Below, piece after piece: positions 10,489 through 22,712 of a DNA stretch of 64,000 bases. The notes under the pieces are model-generated. The model made no database searches and was not told the DNA's origin. It was given only the letters and a program-made list of their open reading frames with translations. Source of the stretch: Pisolithus tinctorius (Eukaryota; Basidiomycota; Agaricomycetes; Boletales; Pisolithaceae); contig JANFAH010000046.1 of assembly GCA_024663395.1 (NCBI GenBank), forward strand, positions 1 to 64,000, in the 5' to 3' direction. Positions within the stretch are counted from its first letter, which is position 1, and each line of letters begins with the position of its first letter. The position numbers were made by a program, and so were the translations under genes.

Positions 10489-12764
10489 CCGCTTGGGATG
10501 TCAGCAATCCCCAGGATGCAGTAAACGGCTGGGCGTCTTCGGAATCGGAAGCAATGAGAGAAGTTGCGATGTTACTGCAGGCGCATTCTTGCTCCTTCTC
10601 AGAAGCCTTACGTGCCTCTGTCATCTTCGCCTCTGCCTCCTGAATCTCGCGAAAACTCATTGTCACAGTAGGTTTCACCTTCCTCTCCTCGTCCGCAGTG
10701 GACCACACAGATTTCGGTGCAGGCGGGGAGATTGTAGGAACAGGAGATGGGCCCTTGACAACGCTTGCTGGTGTACCCTTTGGCACAGTAACTGATGCAT
10801 GAGCGTCATGTGCTGTTGACTTACAGCTAGGTTTGCTTGTCACTTGGGGATCGCTACTGGGGGGGACCGGTTGAGACGCTGGTATTGGAGCTGCGGACGC
10901 TACTGGAAGCTCATCCGCCGGTGTCTGCGGGACGGGAGGAGTAGGGACTCCTCCATCAATAGGAGAACCAGCAACGAAAACATCCTCTGCGCCTTGCCCA
11001 TCAGGGATCTCTTTCCATCTGTCATCGGTACCCCCAAAGATGCCATCAGCCAAGGAGATGGGTCCTTCAGTTGAGGTACGGCCTGAGGAGGCTGAATCGG
11101 TCGAGCCCAGTTAAATCCTTGCTGAGCTTGAGCCGACATCACAGCCAGTGATGAGGTAGCAGAGGTGTCAACTGTTCTCGTATGGCAGACAGGAGATGGG
11201 TCAGGCCAGGGTGATGTACCACTATTAGCTTGTACGGCAGAGGTCAGGAGGTGAGATACGTGAGGGGATACTGAGGGCTGCGTCAACGCCTCTCCAAAGG
11301 GTGACACAGCCTGATGTTGCGCAGAGGGTGGGAATGAGGCAGATGGCTGGGAGTACTGGGACCGAGTCGGAGAATTGTACTGCGATTCGCTGAGACCATT
11401 AATCATGCCATTACTAAACGTTATTCCATTGGCCTCAATAACCTGTTTTGCAAATGGAGGGTGTTGGTGACCGCCGAGGCCGCCCATGTTGTTGTACGGT
11501 GCATCGTTGGACGGCTCCTGGTTGAATCCATGGACTTGGGTCACGGGAATATTGGGACCTATCATATTCGAGGTTATGCTGCTATAGCCATCGGTGAAAG
11601 GATGTCGTTCATTTGTGCTGAAGCCCTGGTTCATTGGGCTGAGACCTGCCGACCACAGTGTTCCTTCGTTGTAACGGCCAAATGTATCAAGCGAAGTAGC
11701 CCTGCCAGGTGTCCTGTTACTGAACGGTACCCTGTCACCGGAGTATGCACTACCTCTGCCTCTACTGCCAAATACTGTTGGGTCCGGCGAGCCATCACCA
11801 AATGTGGCAGCTCCCAAGGATGAGGATGGAGAGTCTGAAGGAGAGGCATTACTGAGGTATGACGGATCCAAGGGCGTGCTTCGTACTGCCCGTTGTGGTA
11901 CAGGTTGGTGACCATCAAAGGTGCTATGTTCATGGGTGGGAGAGTAGCCATGAGGTGACTCCGTGCAGAGAGTCAATCCCGGTGAACCAGGAACTGAGAG
12001 TGGCTGCGAAAGAAAGACTTTTCCTCCGTTAGAGCGTCGCTCAAGAGCTGCAACAGGAATCCATTCGACGTCCAAATATGTGCGTTTCATGAGTAACTCG
12101 GGGGTAAAGTAACCTTCATCAAACTACTTCTGCATAACATCAGCGCGAAATGGACCTACAAGATGAGGGTAAGAACATCGAACACTTTCCAAGGGTCAGA
12201 CAGACCTTGCACTTGACCCTGAGGATCCAGTTACCGGAGCGCTAGTAGCCGTTGTGATTTGCAGGCTCATATCCAAATTGTTTGGTTCTCCCAAGTTCAT
12301 ATCAGCAACACCCTGGACAACAGAAGTGCCAATAGATGTGGATGGCTGACTATCATCTGCAGACACCGCCCGAGACCGATCTGGACTGGCTGACGGGAGT
12401 TGTTGGTTTGTTCCCAGTGAGGTCACCTTCATCAACGTCCAAGGGAACATAAACCTCCTCTTCTTTGGTGTTTGAATGCCTCAACTCCACATCTTTGCCC
12501 TCCGGCTGTGCTGGAGTACCGGCTGTTCCAACGAGACTCGCAGAAGGACGTCTCCTCGACCAAGAATCCCCATTATTGAGAACGCCGTCGAAACCAGAAC
12601 CAAATGTACCCATTCTATTGCGCGGGGAGGAAAGTGCCTCACGAGGGGAGGCCAATGAACTACCCTGCGTGTTGGACAGTGACAACTTTCGAGGCATCAA
12701 TGCAGGTTGATCTTGATCAACAAACAAATGCATGTCAGACTAACAAGAGAGCGAAAACCAGCTA
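10489..12764 (-). repeat. Large inverted repeat, arm A
   Basis: This stretch, together with 1-103 on the other side of the element 1 insertion, is the near-identical reverse complement of 47235-44866. Differences seen by eye are scattered single-base changes plus a one-base change in a G run near 11045. Homology stops abruptly at about 12764, inside an intron of the GYF gene. It continues past the left edge, since base 1 pairs with about 47235. Confidence 0.9.
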
Positions 12765-13304
12765 GAATTCACCTGCGCTTTCCCTTCTTCTGCCCATCAT
12801 CAGGCCAAAGCGGTCGCGCACCGGACCACCCCCGCCACCTACGTGGTTCACTCTGGGTCTATCGGATGTCGAAGACAAAGCATTTACTAAATCACTTGGT
12901 TGATGCCGACAAATTTCAGAATTCAGTGGCCCTGCAAACAGCTACATGTCCGTGAGTGAAAAGTGCATGACATACTTTACAGGTTTTCATCTGACCTTCT
13001 TCTCGGCCTCGTCCATTTCGCGCAGACTCGCAGGTTCGCTGCCAGCTTCATGTACTATCCCCTCCCATCGCTCTACTTCGAGTCCCAGACCGCCCTTCCC
13101 TCCACCTTCTTTGTAAATCCTGAGCACCTCTTCCTTAGTGTATCCGAATGGACGGGATTCATCGTGTCCCTGCTCCTGTACTGTTGAGGTGACGAGAGAA
13201 GAATAAGTTGATACAGTAGATTGGTGTGTAGCTGGTACGTCACTGCTGTCAACCCGTGCAACCAAGTGTGTTACATAACAAGGGGCATCGTTGCCCCCGG
13301 GCAC

Positions 13305-14141
13305 CTGCTGCTTTGAGCTTCAAGTAGCACACTGGCATCAAGGTTCTAGCGATCGCAGTATTCTATCCGTCGCGGTGATTTTTGTTTGTTCATGTACAGC
13401 ACACACCCAAAATGGGACTTGTTTGTCTATGTGTCCGATCCGCACAGAAAGCCAACAACGGGTGACCTTGCATGCAGCAGGATGATGGAATCTACATGAC
13501 AATCCAGCTGTGACCAGTTCTTCGAGCGACATATTCCAGGGGTAGCAAGGAATGTGAGTTATGTCCAAGTTACTCCTGCTGGTACACAAGTTTCGCGCTG
13601 CGGCGCCCCGCTATTAGTCCCTTTGCTATTGATGACACTGGAATAGTTGCCAATACACAAATTGGACTGCTTCATGTGCTTTATCACAAAGCGGCATGCA
13701 GGCTCTGCCTCATGGGATTCCTTCAATGTCTGTGGCTCTTTGTGTTGGCATAGTAATTGGTATTGGTACGTATCTTTTGTGCATTCAGTTTGAGCCTTTA
13801 TGACCTTTTTTCCTCAGGTGAAACGCGGGATCGCCGGTATGCTTTATTCATGGAATATTCACCATGGTTAGAACGGTTTTAAAGGCCAATTTTTCTTGTG
13901 TGGCTACTCTGTGTGTCTTTCTCCCCTCGTATCCTCACATCTTCAGCACTCAGTTTTGTGGCACCTTGGCAACTAACTTGGCTCGATCAACATGGAATGT
14001 GATGATGGTGATTTTGTCATGATCCCTCCCTGTTGGTCAGCGGTATCAGAGCCCGAAGTTGAAAATATCTCAATCATTGGACCATTGGTTCATCTCGTCA
14101 CTTTTCGTCGCATGTTTGCAGCCTGAAAGTATGGATCCCAG
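13305..14141. other. Intergenic stretch, no gene recognised
   Basis: It lies between the divergently oriented GYF copy 1 and the RING gene. Only short ORFs without recognisable motifs are present. It may hold both promoters and an unrecognised 5' exon of the RING gene. Confidence 0.5.
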
Positions 14142-14643
14142 ATGGATGCGAACACTGCATTGCACATAGAGCTTGCTACCGCCAAGAAACACTTCCAGGA
14201 GTTTGTACATAGAGTAAGAACTTACTTTTCTATGCAAATTCGAAATCAGTAACAGTCACAAGGTGGTTACTTTAGCGGAGAACAGCATGTCCTGCAGTAT
14301 ATGCTGCGAAGTTCTTCATAGACCGGTCATGTGAGTTAGTTTACGTGTTAACACGAAGGCTGTTAATGACTTATGTAGGCTGCGCGATTGTGGACATACA
14401 TACTGCTGCTCATGTTTGCAGAGTCACTTCGCATATGGGGCGGGTAGAGACCCACTGTTACAAAACAAGTGCCCGATGTGCCGCAAGCCTGCAATGACTG
14501 CACCTGTAACTGCCTTCGCCCTTGAGAGGTTCTTGGATGGCATGGATGTCATTGCACAGGACATGCAAGAGGTGTTCTCTTCAGATGAATGCCTTGCTTT
14601 ATCACAGATGGAACAGTTCATTCACAACAGTAGGGATGCGTGA
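14142..14643 (+). CDS. Small RING-finger protein (putative E3 ubiquitin ligase), three exons
   Basis: Three exons join in frame: 14142-14213, 14281-14330 and 14379-14643, giving 387 nt or 128 residues. Introns are 14214-14280 (gtaaga..ggag) and 14331-14378 (gtgagt..gtag). A C3HC4 RING is built across the exons: CSIC in exon 2; DCGH, YCCSC and KCPMC in exon 3. RING domains recruit E2 enzymes to ubiquitinate targets; no substrate can be read here. A short helical N-terminus (ELATAKKHFQEF) precedes it and an acidic tail of about 60 residues follows. It is shorter than most RING E3s, so more 5' exons are possible. The ATG at 14131 is rejected because its frame stops at once. Confidence 0.75.
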
Positions 14644-14818
14644 ATACTGAGTATGGCTTGCAATGTATTGAGGTAACTAGAGTAATTACATCCTGAGTAC
14701 ATCCCAATTCTCTTGGTCGTAATAATAATGCATCATAACTACGCAACCTTGTGCGGGGACAGCTAACCGTCGACCAGAATTATGTCAATCCTGGAAAGAA
14801 CCAGTTCTGGAGATCGGC

Positions 14819-17800
14819 TCACGGGATCAATGTGACAAATGTGATGCCTACCTTATCCAGGGATTGTACATACAATATATCCCCCCCCCCTTCATTTATG
14901 GGTATTTTTGCAGAGGCAAAGTGGCACACTATATCCGTGCTAGTTATCAGCAATGCGTCAGGAAGAGTGCTCGTGGAGATGCAATATATTCCTGCATCTG
15001 GGAAGGCCGCATATACGTTGGCAAGTACGAACTCTTCTGATAATTCAGCATATCGAGCCACAATAAAGAACATCTGCGCTGCCTTCTGCCCACTAGTTGT
15101 CGTTCTTGCATGGTAGAAAATACGCCGAATTATTCCGGCTGCGAGCCCACCATCGACCCGGAAGATGACACGGCTGTTGGGGGGAGACTTGGATTCCACT
15201 GAAAACGACTCTCCACGCCAACTAATAGACTGGCGAGGATAGGCATAGGGCCTAACACCTTTGATCGCATCGTAGTCGCTTGCGTGTCTTAAGAGCCATT
15301 CGTTGAGGAGGCGGCAGTCATCCTGATCCAACAGTTTGAGATCCAACTTGCTGCAATTTGCACCCTGCTCCACTTCATCCAACGATCCGTCAAACGACAA
15401 CATATCATTGAATAAAGTTCCCCGCATATTGGTCTGAAAGATATGATCGAAGTCGAGAAGCAGACTCGTTGCCTTGTGAGGCATGGACTTGGAAGATAAC
15501 AAAGCCCGCAGATGTTGACCCATGCAGAAACGGCGCAGCATAGTCTGCTCCATTTCGCCTATCATGTGGTTTTAGCCTTATACTCCAGTAAAACTGTACT
15601 GCGTGCTTACCATGTTTTCCATTAGTTGGGATCTTCTGAAGCATCCCATTATACCTTTCAAATGGAAAGCACCTCCAAGCATGAACTGGGCCGAAATCCT
15701 CAAGGAGTTCTGCAAGATGAAGACAGATGTGGTGGGTAGGCGAGAGGCAAAGACCTGGATAGAGATCCAGTAGCGTCTGCAAGTACCGCTTCATATAGGA
15801 TTGATACTTGGATATGCGGTCAGGCGTCATGGTACGCATCATAACTAACCTGGTTGCTGAGACTAAGTCCATGAAGTTGGCAAACATCTTGTACTCGACG
15901 GAATGCGGATCTTTCGTCCCCCAGAGGTGACCGAGGGTGAATGGAAGGTTAATCGTAAACAGAGTTCGATATTGATCAGCAGACAGTTTTCCATTCCGAG
16001 CACTCCCGACTCCTCGTGACACAGGGGCGACCCAGGAAGGGAGAGATAAGCCATCCATATCCTCCCAAATGGAGGCCAGGGTGGTGCGGCCAAGTACTCT
16101 CGTCTTCTTAGCTTTCCTTTGTTGCTGGTGCTTGCTTGCCTTCGGTGCGTGTGTCTCCACCAAATGACCGTCCTTGTCCACAATGCCTGTCTTTTTTTGC
16201 TGAGACCGTCCAACGACAAAATACTGTGAGTGCTCAGTTCGTGAGGATGAGGCGCCACAGACATACCCAATCGTCCAACATCCCAGCCAATTCGAACTTA
16301 GAAAGTCCATCGTAAGACGGACGATCACTTGTTTCGCAGGCACTCTCACTCTTGCCAAGCCTCGCAACACAAAGCGCGACCAGAGAAGCCTTACAAAGTC
16401 GACATAGCGCTTTCGTGCCTGTCGTGGTCTCCAACACTGCTAGTGCTTCCTCAAGTCCATTATCACGTGGGATCTCCATTTGAGGTTGAATGCAATCCAT
16501 AGAGCCTAGTGAATGGTTGGGCTGTCCTCGGAAAGTGTCCGATTTGCGGTTACCCAATTCAGTTGGATTCGCAGCGTCTATTTGCTTGCACTGTATGTCA
16601 CAACGATGAAATGAGTCAATGAGTTTGCAGACAAGATATTTGAATGGGAGGAGCATACAAGGTCATTTACCAGCTCCTCTTTTACTCATGCAGTGTAGTA
16701 AGTGACTCGCTCTTCCACGCTGGGTGGCTTCCCAGATACAGATGGAATGGGAAGTTTCAGGGAACACAGGAACACCAGCATGGCTTTCTTGAGGTGCATT
16801 AAAGTCGAGTGACTAGGAGTTTTGTGCAGCAGATTCAAAGCCTTTTCTCTCTCGCCTTCCAGTAGATTAAGAGCACAGCATATTAAACGGTCATCGTCAT
16901 CGGTCGGGCCCCCTGGCATGCGCATGGGGGTCGCATAGTGAACGGAGGGAATGTCGTTAGGTGCTAGCAGAACATTTGGTTTTTCTACGACATCAGGCGA
17001 CTGAGACTGATCTGGAAAAAGGGAAGTTCCATCGACGGACAATAAAGCATTTGGTTCATTGGTGGTTGCAGTGGGTGTGCCAGAGTCGGAAGCCGCATGG
17101 GTCATATCCGCTTCTTTGTCCCAGTCCATCTGATTTCTCTGCGAAGGAAATGGTATTCAAAAAGATTCAAGAAAGGGCGCACGAATTGGACTCACGAAAC
17201 TGATTAGTTGTTTAATGAGCCTACCTTTCTTGCCACCGAAACGGATTTGAAGCTCCCGACACATGAAGCGAAGCACAGGTTCGCTCAATTTTTGCAGGTC
17301 CTTGACCGTTCCGGATCGGAGAATGTGAAGACCACTTTGGATTTGGTCATACGACAGAGGCTGGTTCATTATGAGTTTGTCATACGTTGCTCCGAGACCA
17401 TCGTCAAGCTGGTCGTCCATTCCCCACACTTCACGACAATGCTTCTGAATGAGGACAAGTAGGAAAGTGTGCATCGAGTCGAGGACAACGAACTTTCGAG
17501 GATCCCAGTATGGCAGTCGGAGGAGTTCTGACCATCGTATGCCATACTCCTCGTAGAGCATGCAACGCGCAGTTTCGGAAGGTGCATCCCTCCATTGTCG
17601 TGCAATAGATAAGTGTTCTTCTCGGGTCATGCGTGGCCACGTCGACTCATCGAAATTCTCTATGTCTTGCAGCCTCATGTGGCAGTAGGAGCAGCAATTA
17701 GTGGATGTGTAGGAGGCATATCCAGCCATCTGACGAGCAGCAGGGAGATCACAAACCAGTGGCACAAGTGCACATCGAACTGTGCGGCCTGTGGGATGAA

Positions 17801-19511
17801 AGGTTGTTCTGGAGAATCGGATCCCATGGTGCCAGGCAGTAAGAAGATCATCTACCAGCGGTCGAAGAAGGTGGTTGATTTGGTGGAGGGAAGGTTCATA
17901 TGGTCCCGGAATGATCCCGGCAAGGAACATATTCTCAGCTTTGTAGCGGATCTCTGGAGGAAGGTTAAGGCATATCATATAAATCGCACCGCAAGAAGCT
18001 TTCTTCCCAGCTTGTTTCCTTTGGAAAGGGTTGAAGCCATCCATATTGAGGCTAAAGATGTATCGGCCTTCACTACAGTCAGGTGAGATAAATCGCCGTC
18101 CATCTGGGCCCAGGAATTTTTGCAGAGCAGGTGCGTCCCATATATCCCGATAGACGCCAGACGTCTCCTGTCCGCCTAATACTATTGGGTTCTTCTCCAA
18201 GTACTTTTCAATCTCCAGTCGTGAATGAAGGCGGCCAAGCCACTCCTTAAAGTTATGATAAACGTAGAGCCGTGTTGGAGGGTACCCATGGGGGTCATCT
18301 ATCTGCCCCCCTCTGGTCAGTTGCTTTCGCAGTAGCCGCTGACATACTACACTAGATGGGGTGTCCTGATTGGTGCAGCGTTCAGGGAAGGACTCTAGCA
18401 GGTAGCAGCTGAAGCACTTGGGACAACAAACAAACTCCTCTGTGACGGGGAGAGAGAGAGAGCATCTACAACTGATCTTATATCCCGGGGAACGCTATCC
18501 ACAATATTGGAAGCCTGTTCGGAGGATGGCTGTCCAGAGGGCACCGACTGCATTGGAAGTGATAGTTTGAGCAACAATCGCAGGCCAGACAGTACGAACA
18601 TGCAGTGATCCATTGAAACACCACACAGGAGGTGGAGAACCGCAGCAATTATGTGCACGAGGAGAGAGATGGGATCAAAAAATTGGAGTAGTGTGAAGTA
18701 ACGTTCTGGATATGGCAAGATGAATAGCTTATCGCATTTTAGAGCTGAAAACCAACCTTTCTGGATGTCTGCAGAGGCATTGTGGGCGCCATGACAGGTA
18801 TACTGTTGCGTCCATTCTTTGTGATTTGACTCATGAAGGGAACGTATCTCGTTTTTGGCTGCACTCTCTAGGACCCTGGCTTTCAAGCGTACATACATGT
18901 TAGGATGCGAAGACACATTTTGTGCTGCAGTTAATGCACTGCACAACAATTCCTCGTATTCGAGGACGTCAGGGTCTCCTTTCGTATCATGGGTTAGGGA
19001 CAAAGGACCATCAATGGCGTCGTCCACGCTCTCCGAGACAGTAGATGAAGGGGATGATGGGGCGCAGAAAACAGAAGGATACAGAGTACGCTTCTGCACA
19101 TAGCGTCGTTTTTGTGCTGCCATTCGATCGGACAGGTATTGCAAATACTGGAGAACATCTCCGTCGGGTGGTTCATGGGGCTGTTCCTCGGTCACAGCAG
19201 AAGCTTCATCTTGCAGAACCAAAGGCATACACAGTGGCCCAGCCGGAGATGGCATATCAGGATGATCGCGATGTGTGCCAAAACACGAAGAGCCTTCAGG
19301 GAATACCATGTTAGGGACTGCGGAAGGAAAAAACTGGAGAACCAGTCGCACCAGCTGTAGCTCTTGCATTCTGCGCAGCACGATGTGCTGCATATTCCTT
19401 TCTCCCGAGGTGGCGTCCCCTCACCAAGTGCCCAGTGACAGGATGAACAGTGGTGTGATCATAGCACTGCCAGCACAGGCAATGAAAAACCACACATGGA
19501 CGCATTACCAA
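14819..19511 (-). mobile_element. Tnp2-family (Plavaka/CACTA-type) DNA transposase gene, multi-exon
   Basis: This is the transposase of a cut-and-paste DNA transposon common in Agaricomycetes. The N-terminal exon (19511 down) is Cys/His-rich (CVVFHCLCWQCYDH). An exon near 19393-18460 and a Cys segment (FVCCPKCFSCY near 18430) lead into the Tnp2 domain at about 18290-17330 (EGRYIFSLNMDGFNPF, AGKKASCGAIYM, FSRTTFHPTGR, RWSELLRLPYWDP). Further exons are at about 17129-16686, 16656-16234, 16370-15611 (ELLEDFGPVHAWRCFPFER) and 15558-14819. The join across 15610-15559 (gtaagc..gatag) restores NGKHG-GEMEQTML. It looks largely intact, but I did not verify every splice. Terminal inverted repeats were not found by eye. 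It could be an intact element or a domesticated or stranded gene. Confidence 0.82.
17160..17300 (-). other. SAP-like segment in the transposase gene
   Basis: After the Tnp2 core the translation reads VLRFMCRELQIRFGGKKGRL, a helix-turn-helix pattern with the GKK turn that resembles SAP DNA-binding motifs. A second, weaker resemblance (DGLSKFELAGML) is near 16290. This is inferred from pattern only. Confidence 0.35.
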
Positions 19512-19544
19512 TCAACCTGTGTCAGAAACGCTCAAACTTAGGCC

Positions 19545-19920
19545 ACTCTGTAGAGAGAATATTGTGACAAGCGCAGTATTTGGCAGCAGATCCAGATCCA
19601 GAAATGCTTATGTAACTTGTAGTGTTCTTCTATGATGTTGAGCTCTGGTTGTGGGAAAGTCTGTCGGAAAAAGCAAGGTCGGGTTTCCACACCTTGTGAG
19701 TTATTGGAACAAAGTGGCTGGCATTACGACTCAATTCCAAGACTACACAGCGGTTCAGTGGGACTAGTAATTACATTTACAATAGACTAATGTCAGTCGT
19801 CAGTGATCATCGCCATTTCAGCAGCTGTTGTTGCTGTCATCGTCCACAGTTGTCATTGTGGTCGGCGTTGTCCCAGCCGTCGTGCTAGGACCGGGTTTAG
19901 TATGAGTGATACCAGCACTG
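19545..19920. other. Intergenic stretch, nothing recognised
   Basis: Only short ORFs are present. If the Tnp2 gene belongs to an intact transposon, its right end should lie here, but I could not match an inverted partner in 14644-14818. Confidence 0.4.
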
Positions 19921-19923
19921 GGG

Positions 19924-20893
19924 TTAGTTTGGGTGATGAGCACCTGCGCTGGTGCTGGAGTTGGTGACCGTAGCTGTGGTGGAAGGCGAGACGTTGGGAT
20001 CTGTACTACGTGCCTGTATTTGTACCAGAGGTTGAAGTGGCACTGGTACCGGGTGTAGGAGTGGCGCCTGTTTTGGAGATAGAAGGGGAAGGACCTTGGA
20101 TGTAGCTGTGCATGTATGCACCTGGGGGGTCTTGCATGACGATGTCACCGGACCCGGTGCATTTTGTGGTGGCATTGGCGTCCAATGCAGAAGGCGTGGA
20201 GGGCGTCTCTTCATTGCACGAGTCGAGGAGTTCGTCAAGGGGGAGTTCGATGGTTGCCTGAAGATACTTAAGGCATGGTGAGATGTGGAAGAAGAGCATG
20301 CGATGTCTTCGCCGTACTTCATGGGTGTGGTCACATTAGTGATAGGAGAGCTGGAAGACCGAAATCGTTGGAGAACAAAAAGGGGAATTTGAGAGTGGGT
20401 CGTTGCATAGCAAAGGACAGTGTTTTCACTTACGGGACGCTAGAGAGGAATCTTGGTCGTTGTTGGAGTCGTCGCCCGCAACGGAGTTGTGATTGGATGA
20501 ACGAGTGGCCTGACGACCACGTCTAGCAGCGGAGGCATGTGAATCCTTGAATTCGGGACAGGGTTTGATATTGGGTTTGCTAAGGACGTTGTTGGGAGCT
20601 GCAGGTGACGGCTGATTGACTGGGGAGGTGAACTGCATGCGTTTGATGGTGCCGGGCTTGGCGTGAAGACTGGCTTCGCAACTGCGCCAACATTCGGCTG
20701 TGTGTTGGCAGGTGAGATCGGTGGGAGTGCTGCGCCAGAGTTCTCCAGCTTCGAGATCTTCGCTGCGTAATTTGTTGGTAACCTTTGCCATATATGCACG
20801 GTGGTACAGCACATTAGCAACTAAGAAACGGACGCCAAATGCAGGCTCCCTCTGAGAGTAGGGGACCTTGCTCTGGTTGATGCCGCTTGGCGC
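19924..20893 (-). pseudogene. Unrecognised gene, 3' part, interrupted by element 2
   Basis: The minus-strand reading that enters at 20893 (SGINQSKVPYS, then VLYHRAYMAKVTNKLRSEDL) is in frame with the reading that leaves at 27766 (LATNWPKVHA). Removing element 2 and one GCGC copy rejoins one open frame across the site. It continues to a stop at 20426, with more low-complexity Ser/Pro/Thr sequence (ORF 20334-19924) probably spliced on. No domain is recognised. The insertion makes this allele a probable null. Confidence 0.55.
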
Positions 20894-21357
20894 TGTAGGA
20901 ATAGGTAAAATAGATGTACCTATAATGGTAATAGTCAGTAATGGGCGAGTTTAGTGCTCGACCCAAAAGGGAGGTTCTCTCTGGAGAAAGAAGTGTAGTA
21001 AAAAAGTAAAAAATGCGAACTAGAAAAAAGACACTTAGCTGTGCCTGTCTAATACTCTTGCCAGTCCTCCTGGCACTTTGGGTACTCCCCAAAGTAATAA
21101 ATCTAACTTCGAACTCTCGCCGAAATGCGAGACCAAATCACCCTACTACTGAGGGCCTGTGACATGTACTGGTTGTTATGGTAAACTGAACTCGCGCGAA
21201 CACAGCACACGTGCTTAGTCAGCAACGCGGCTGCTCGTCACCAAGTCCAGGGGTACAAACACAAAAACAAAGGCAAGAAACAAAACAAGTCCTTCCACCC
21301 CTAAACTCCTGACCAAGACGGATTCTCCTAGGGAACTCGAACTCGTCGTTCCCTACA
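20894..21357 (-). repeat. 3' LTR of element 2
   Basis: On the plus strand it starts TGTAGGAATAGG and ends TTCCCTACA, and it matches 27301-27765 with few differences (464 versus 465 bp). GCGC at 20890-20893 is the target duplication. Confidence 0.93.
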
Positions 21358-22184
21358 TCCGAGGGGTGGTTTAGAATTCGACCGTCCTTGGTCGCTCTCC
21401 TCCTCACACGAACATCCTCACCCTCACACCTACTTCCCTTGACTCTCGAACACAGCACCTTGCCCCTCTAGCCTCACGCCATCCGGCCTCGCAGCCCAAT
21501 CCCCCTATCCACATCCTCGACCCTCACCGGCCTACCTCCTTGGCCTCAAACACGTGCTCGGTTCCGCCGACCCCTCTTCGCTCTTATCTTCTCTAACACA
21601 CTCTGGCTGCTCTCGAACACTCCTCTCAACACCAAAACCTCGCACCAACGAGTGCAGAGCGAGACGGTGGCTGCTCCTCGAGGCACAGTCTCTGTGCGAA
21701 ACAGTAACAGAGTGTAACGCAGCTCAGCGGCTGGTACAGCGGACGCTGGCCCTCTACGAGGCAGCTCGAAGACATATATATGTACCTAAAACAAATCTTG
21801 ATCAGTCGTGTATTTACTATCCTTATATGCATATGTGCTCTCGACTACTGCTCGTCCTTAAGACGATTTAGCACCAAGAAAGACAATGGAACTCGAAACT
21901 ATAAGTCGGGGTGAGTAGAATCACCCGAAGGTTAGCACGACTCGGTTGAACGACGTCGCTCGAAGCAAAACTCATTTTAAAGAAAACTATATATCGACAC
22001 GCTCACCAGGACCCTTGCCTCGTTCACTTGTCCCATTCCTATTTTCACAGCCTCGACTCCCTGTGCATGCGCGCACTTGATTTCTCGTACTTCGTCTGGT
22101 ACTCCATCAGGTGGCCGAAGCTCTCACACTAAGTGTCGCCGAGCGACCTCGAGTCGCCCATCTTCGTCTACCACTTGTTCACTG
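21358..22184. other. Noncoding part of element 2 before its 3' LTR
   Basis: Short ORFs only. It lies between the repeat ORF, with a downstream 166-codon ORF (22685-22185) of unknown nature, and the 3' LTR. Confidence 0.4.
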
Positions 22185-22712
22185 CTAGAAACAAAAATAT
22201 CTCGAAGTAGTACATGCTTGAACTATAATAAAAGCTGTCACCTTAAGTCTGTAGATCCTCGCGTCTCCTTCGTTGATAGGTCTTCGACTCCGACGGGTGT
22301 AGGTGCTAACCTTGTTCGATCTTGGTCGTCGGCCTTCAACCTCACAGTTGGGCGGACGAAGTCTTGATGCTAAGTACTGATGAACAGCTTCAAGCCGTCC
22401 ATCCCCATCAATCGCTTTTTCCTTCGCACCAGGGTACCTGTACCTCGCAGTAGATAATGTTCGAATCAAAACCGAAAAGGGCACCTTGGCTTCGAATCTC
22501 CCCTTCCTGAGTTTTGTCAATAGCTCTTCGCACTCTACCCATGAACTCGTGCCGTCTTCTTTTCCTTCGGATACCAGCGACTGCGCTTCGACTTGGTCGA
22601 GTACCTTAGACCTGTAGATTCGTGAGTAGATTGTCATAAAAACAAAAGACAAAAATGAGCGCTCGGGCTCAGCATCTGAATCCACATCGCTTCGAATACA
22701 CTGTGTGCAACT

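Larger units (their letters stand above)
1..13304 (-). pseudogene. GYF-domain protein pseudogene, copy 1, split by an LTR retrotransposon
   Basis: GYF-domain proteins bind proline-rich peptides and act in mRNA and translation control. Transcription would run from 13304 towards 1, and the C-terminal end lies beyond the left edge. Visible exons: 13304-12996 (contains GGLGLEVERWEG, typical of fungal GYF N-termini), 12931-12773 (RDRFG, GRRRES), about 12739-12206, then 12155-10489 continued at 103-1. A 50-nt intron (12205-12156) splits the GYF core between GQVQG and PFRADVMQ. The core has a TAG stop (complement of 12124-12126) where the family has a tryptophan before FDEGYFTPELL. The exon at 12739-12206 also needs frame changes, and a shortened G run near 11045 breaks the long exon. 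Element 1 is inserted at 104-10488. The matching copy at 44866-49690 confirms the structure. Family identification comes from motif recognition only. Confidence 0.82.

Noticed and set aside
11461..11951. Plus- and minus-strand ORFs of 100-120 codons inside the GYF copies (also 45691-46163)
   Set aside because: They are other-frame readings of the Ser/Pro-rich GYF coding region and are present in both copies only because the DNA was duplicated.
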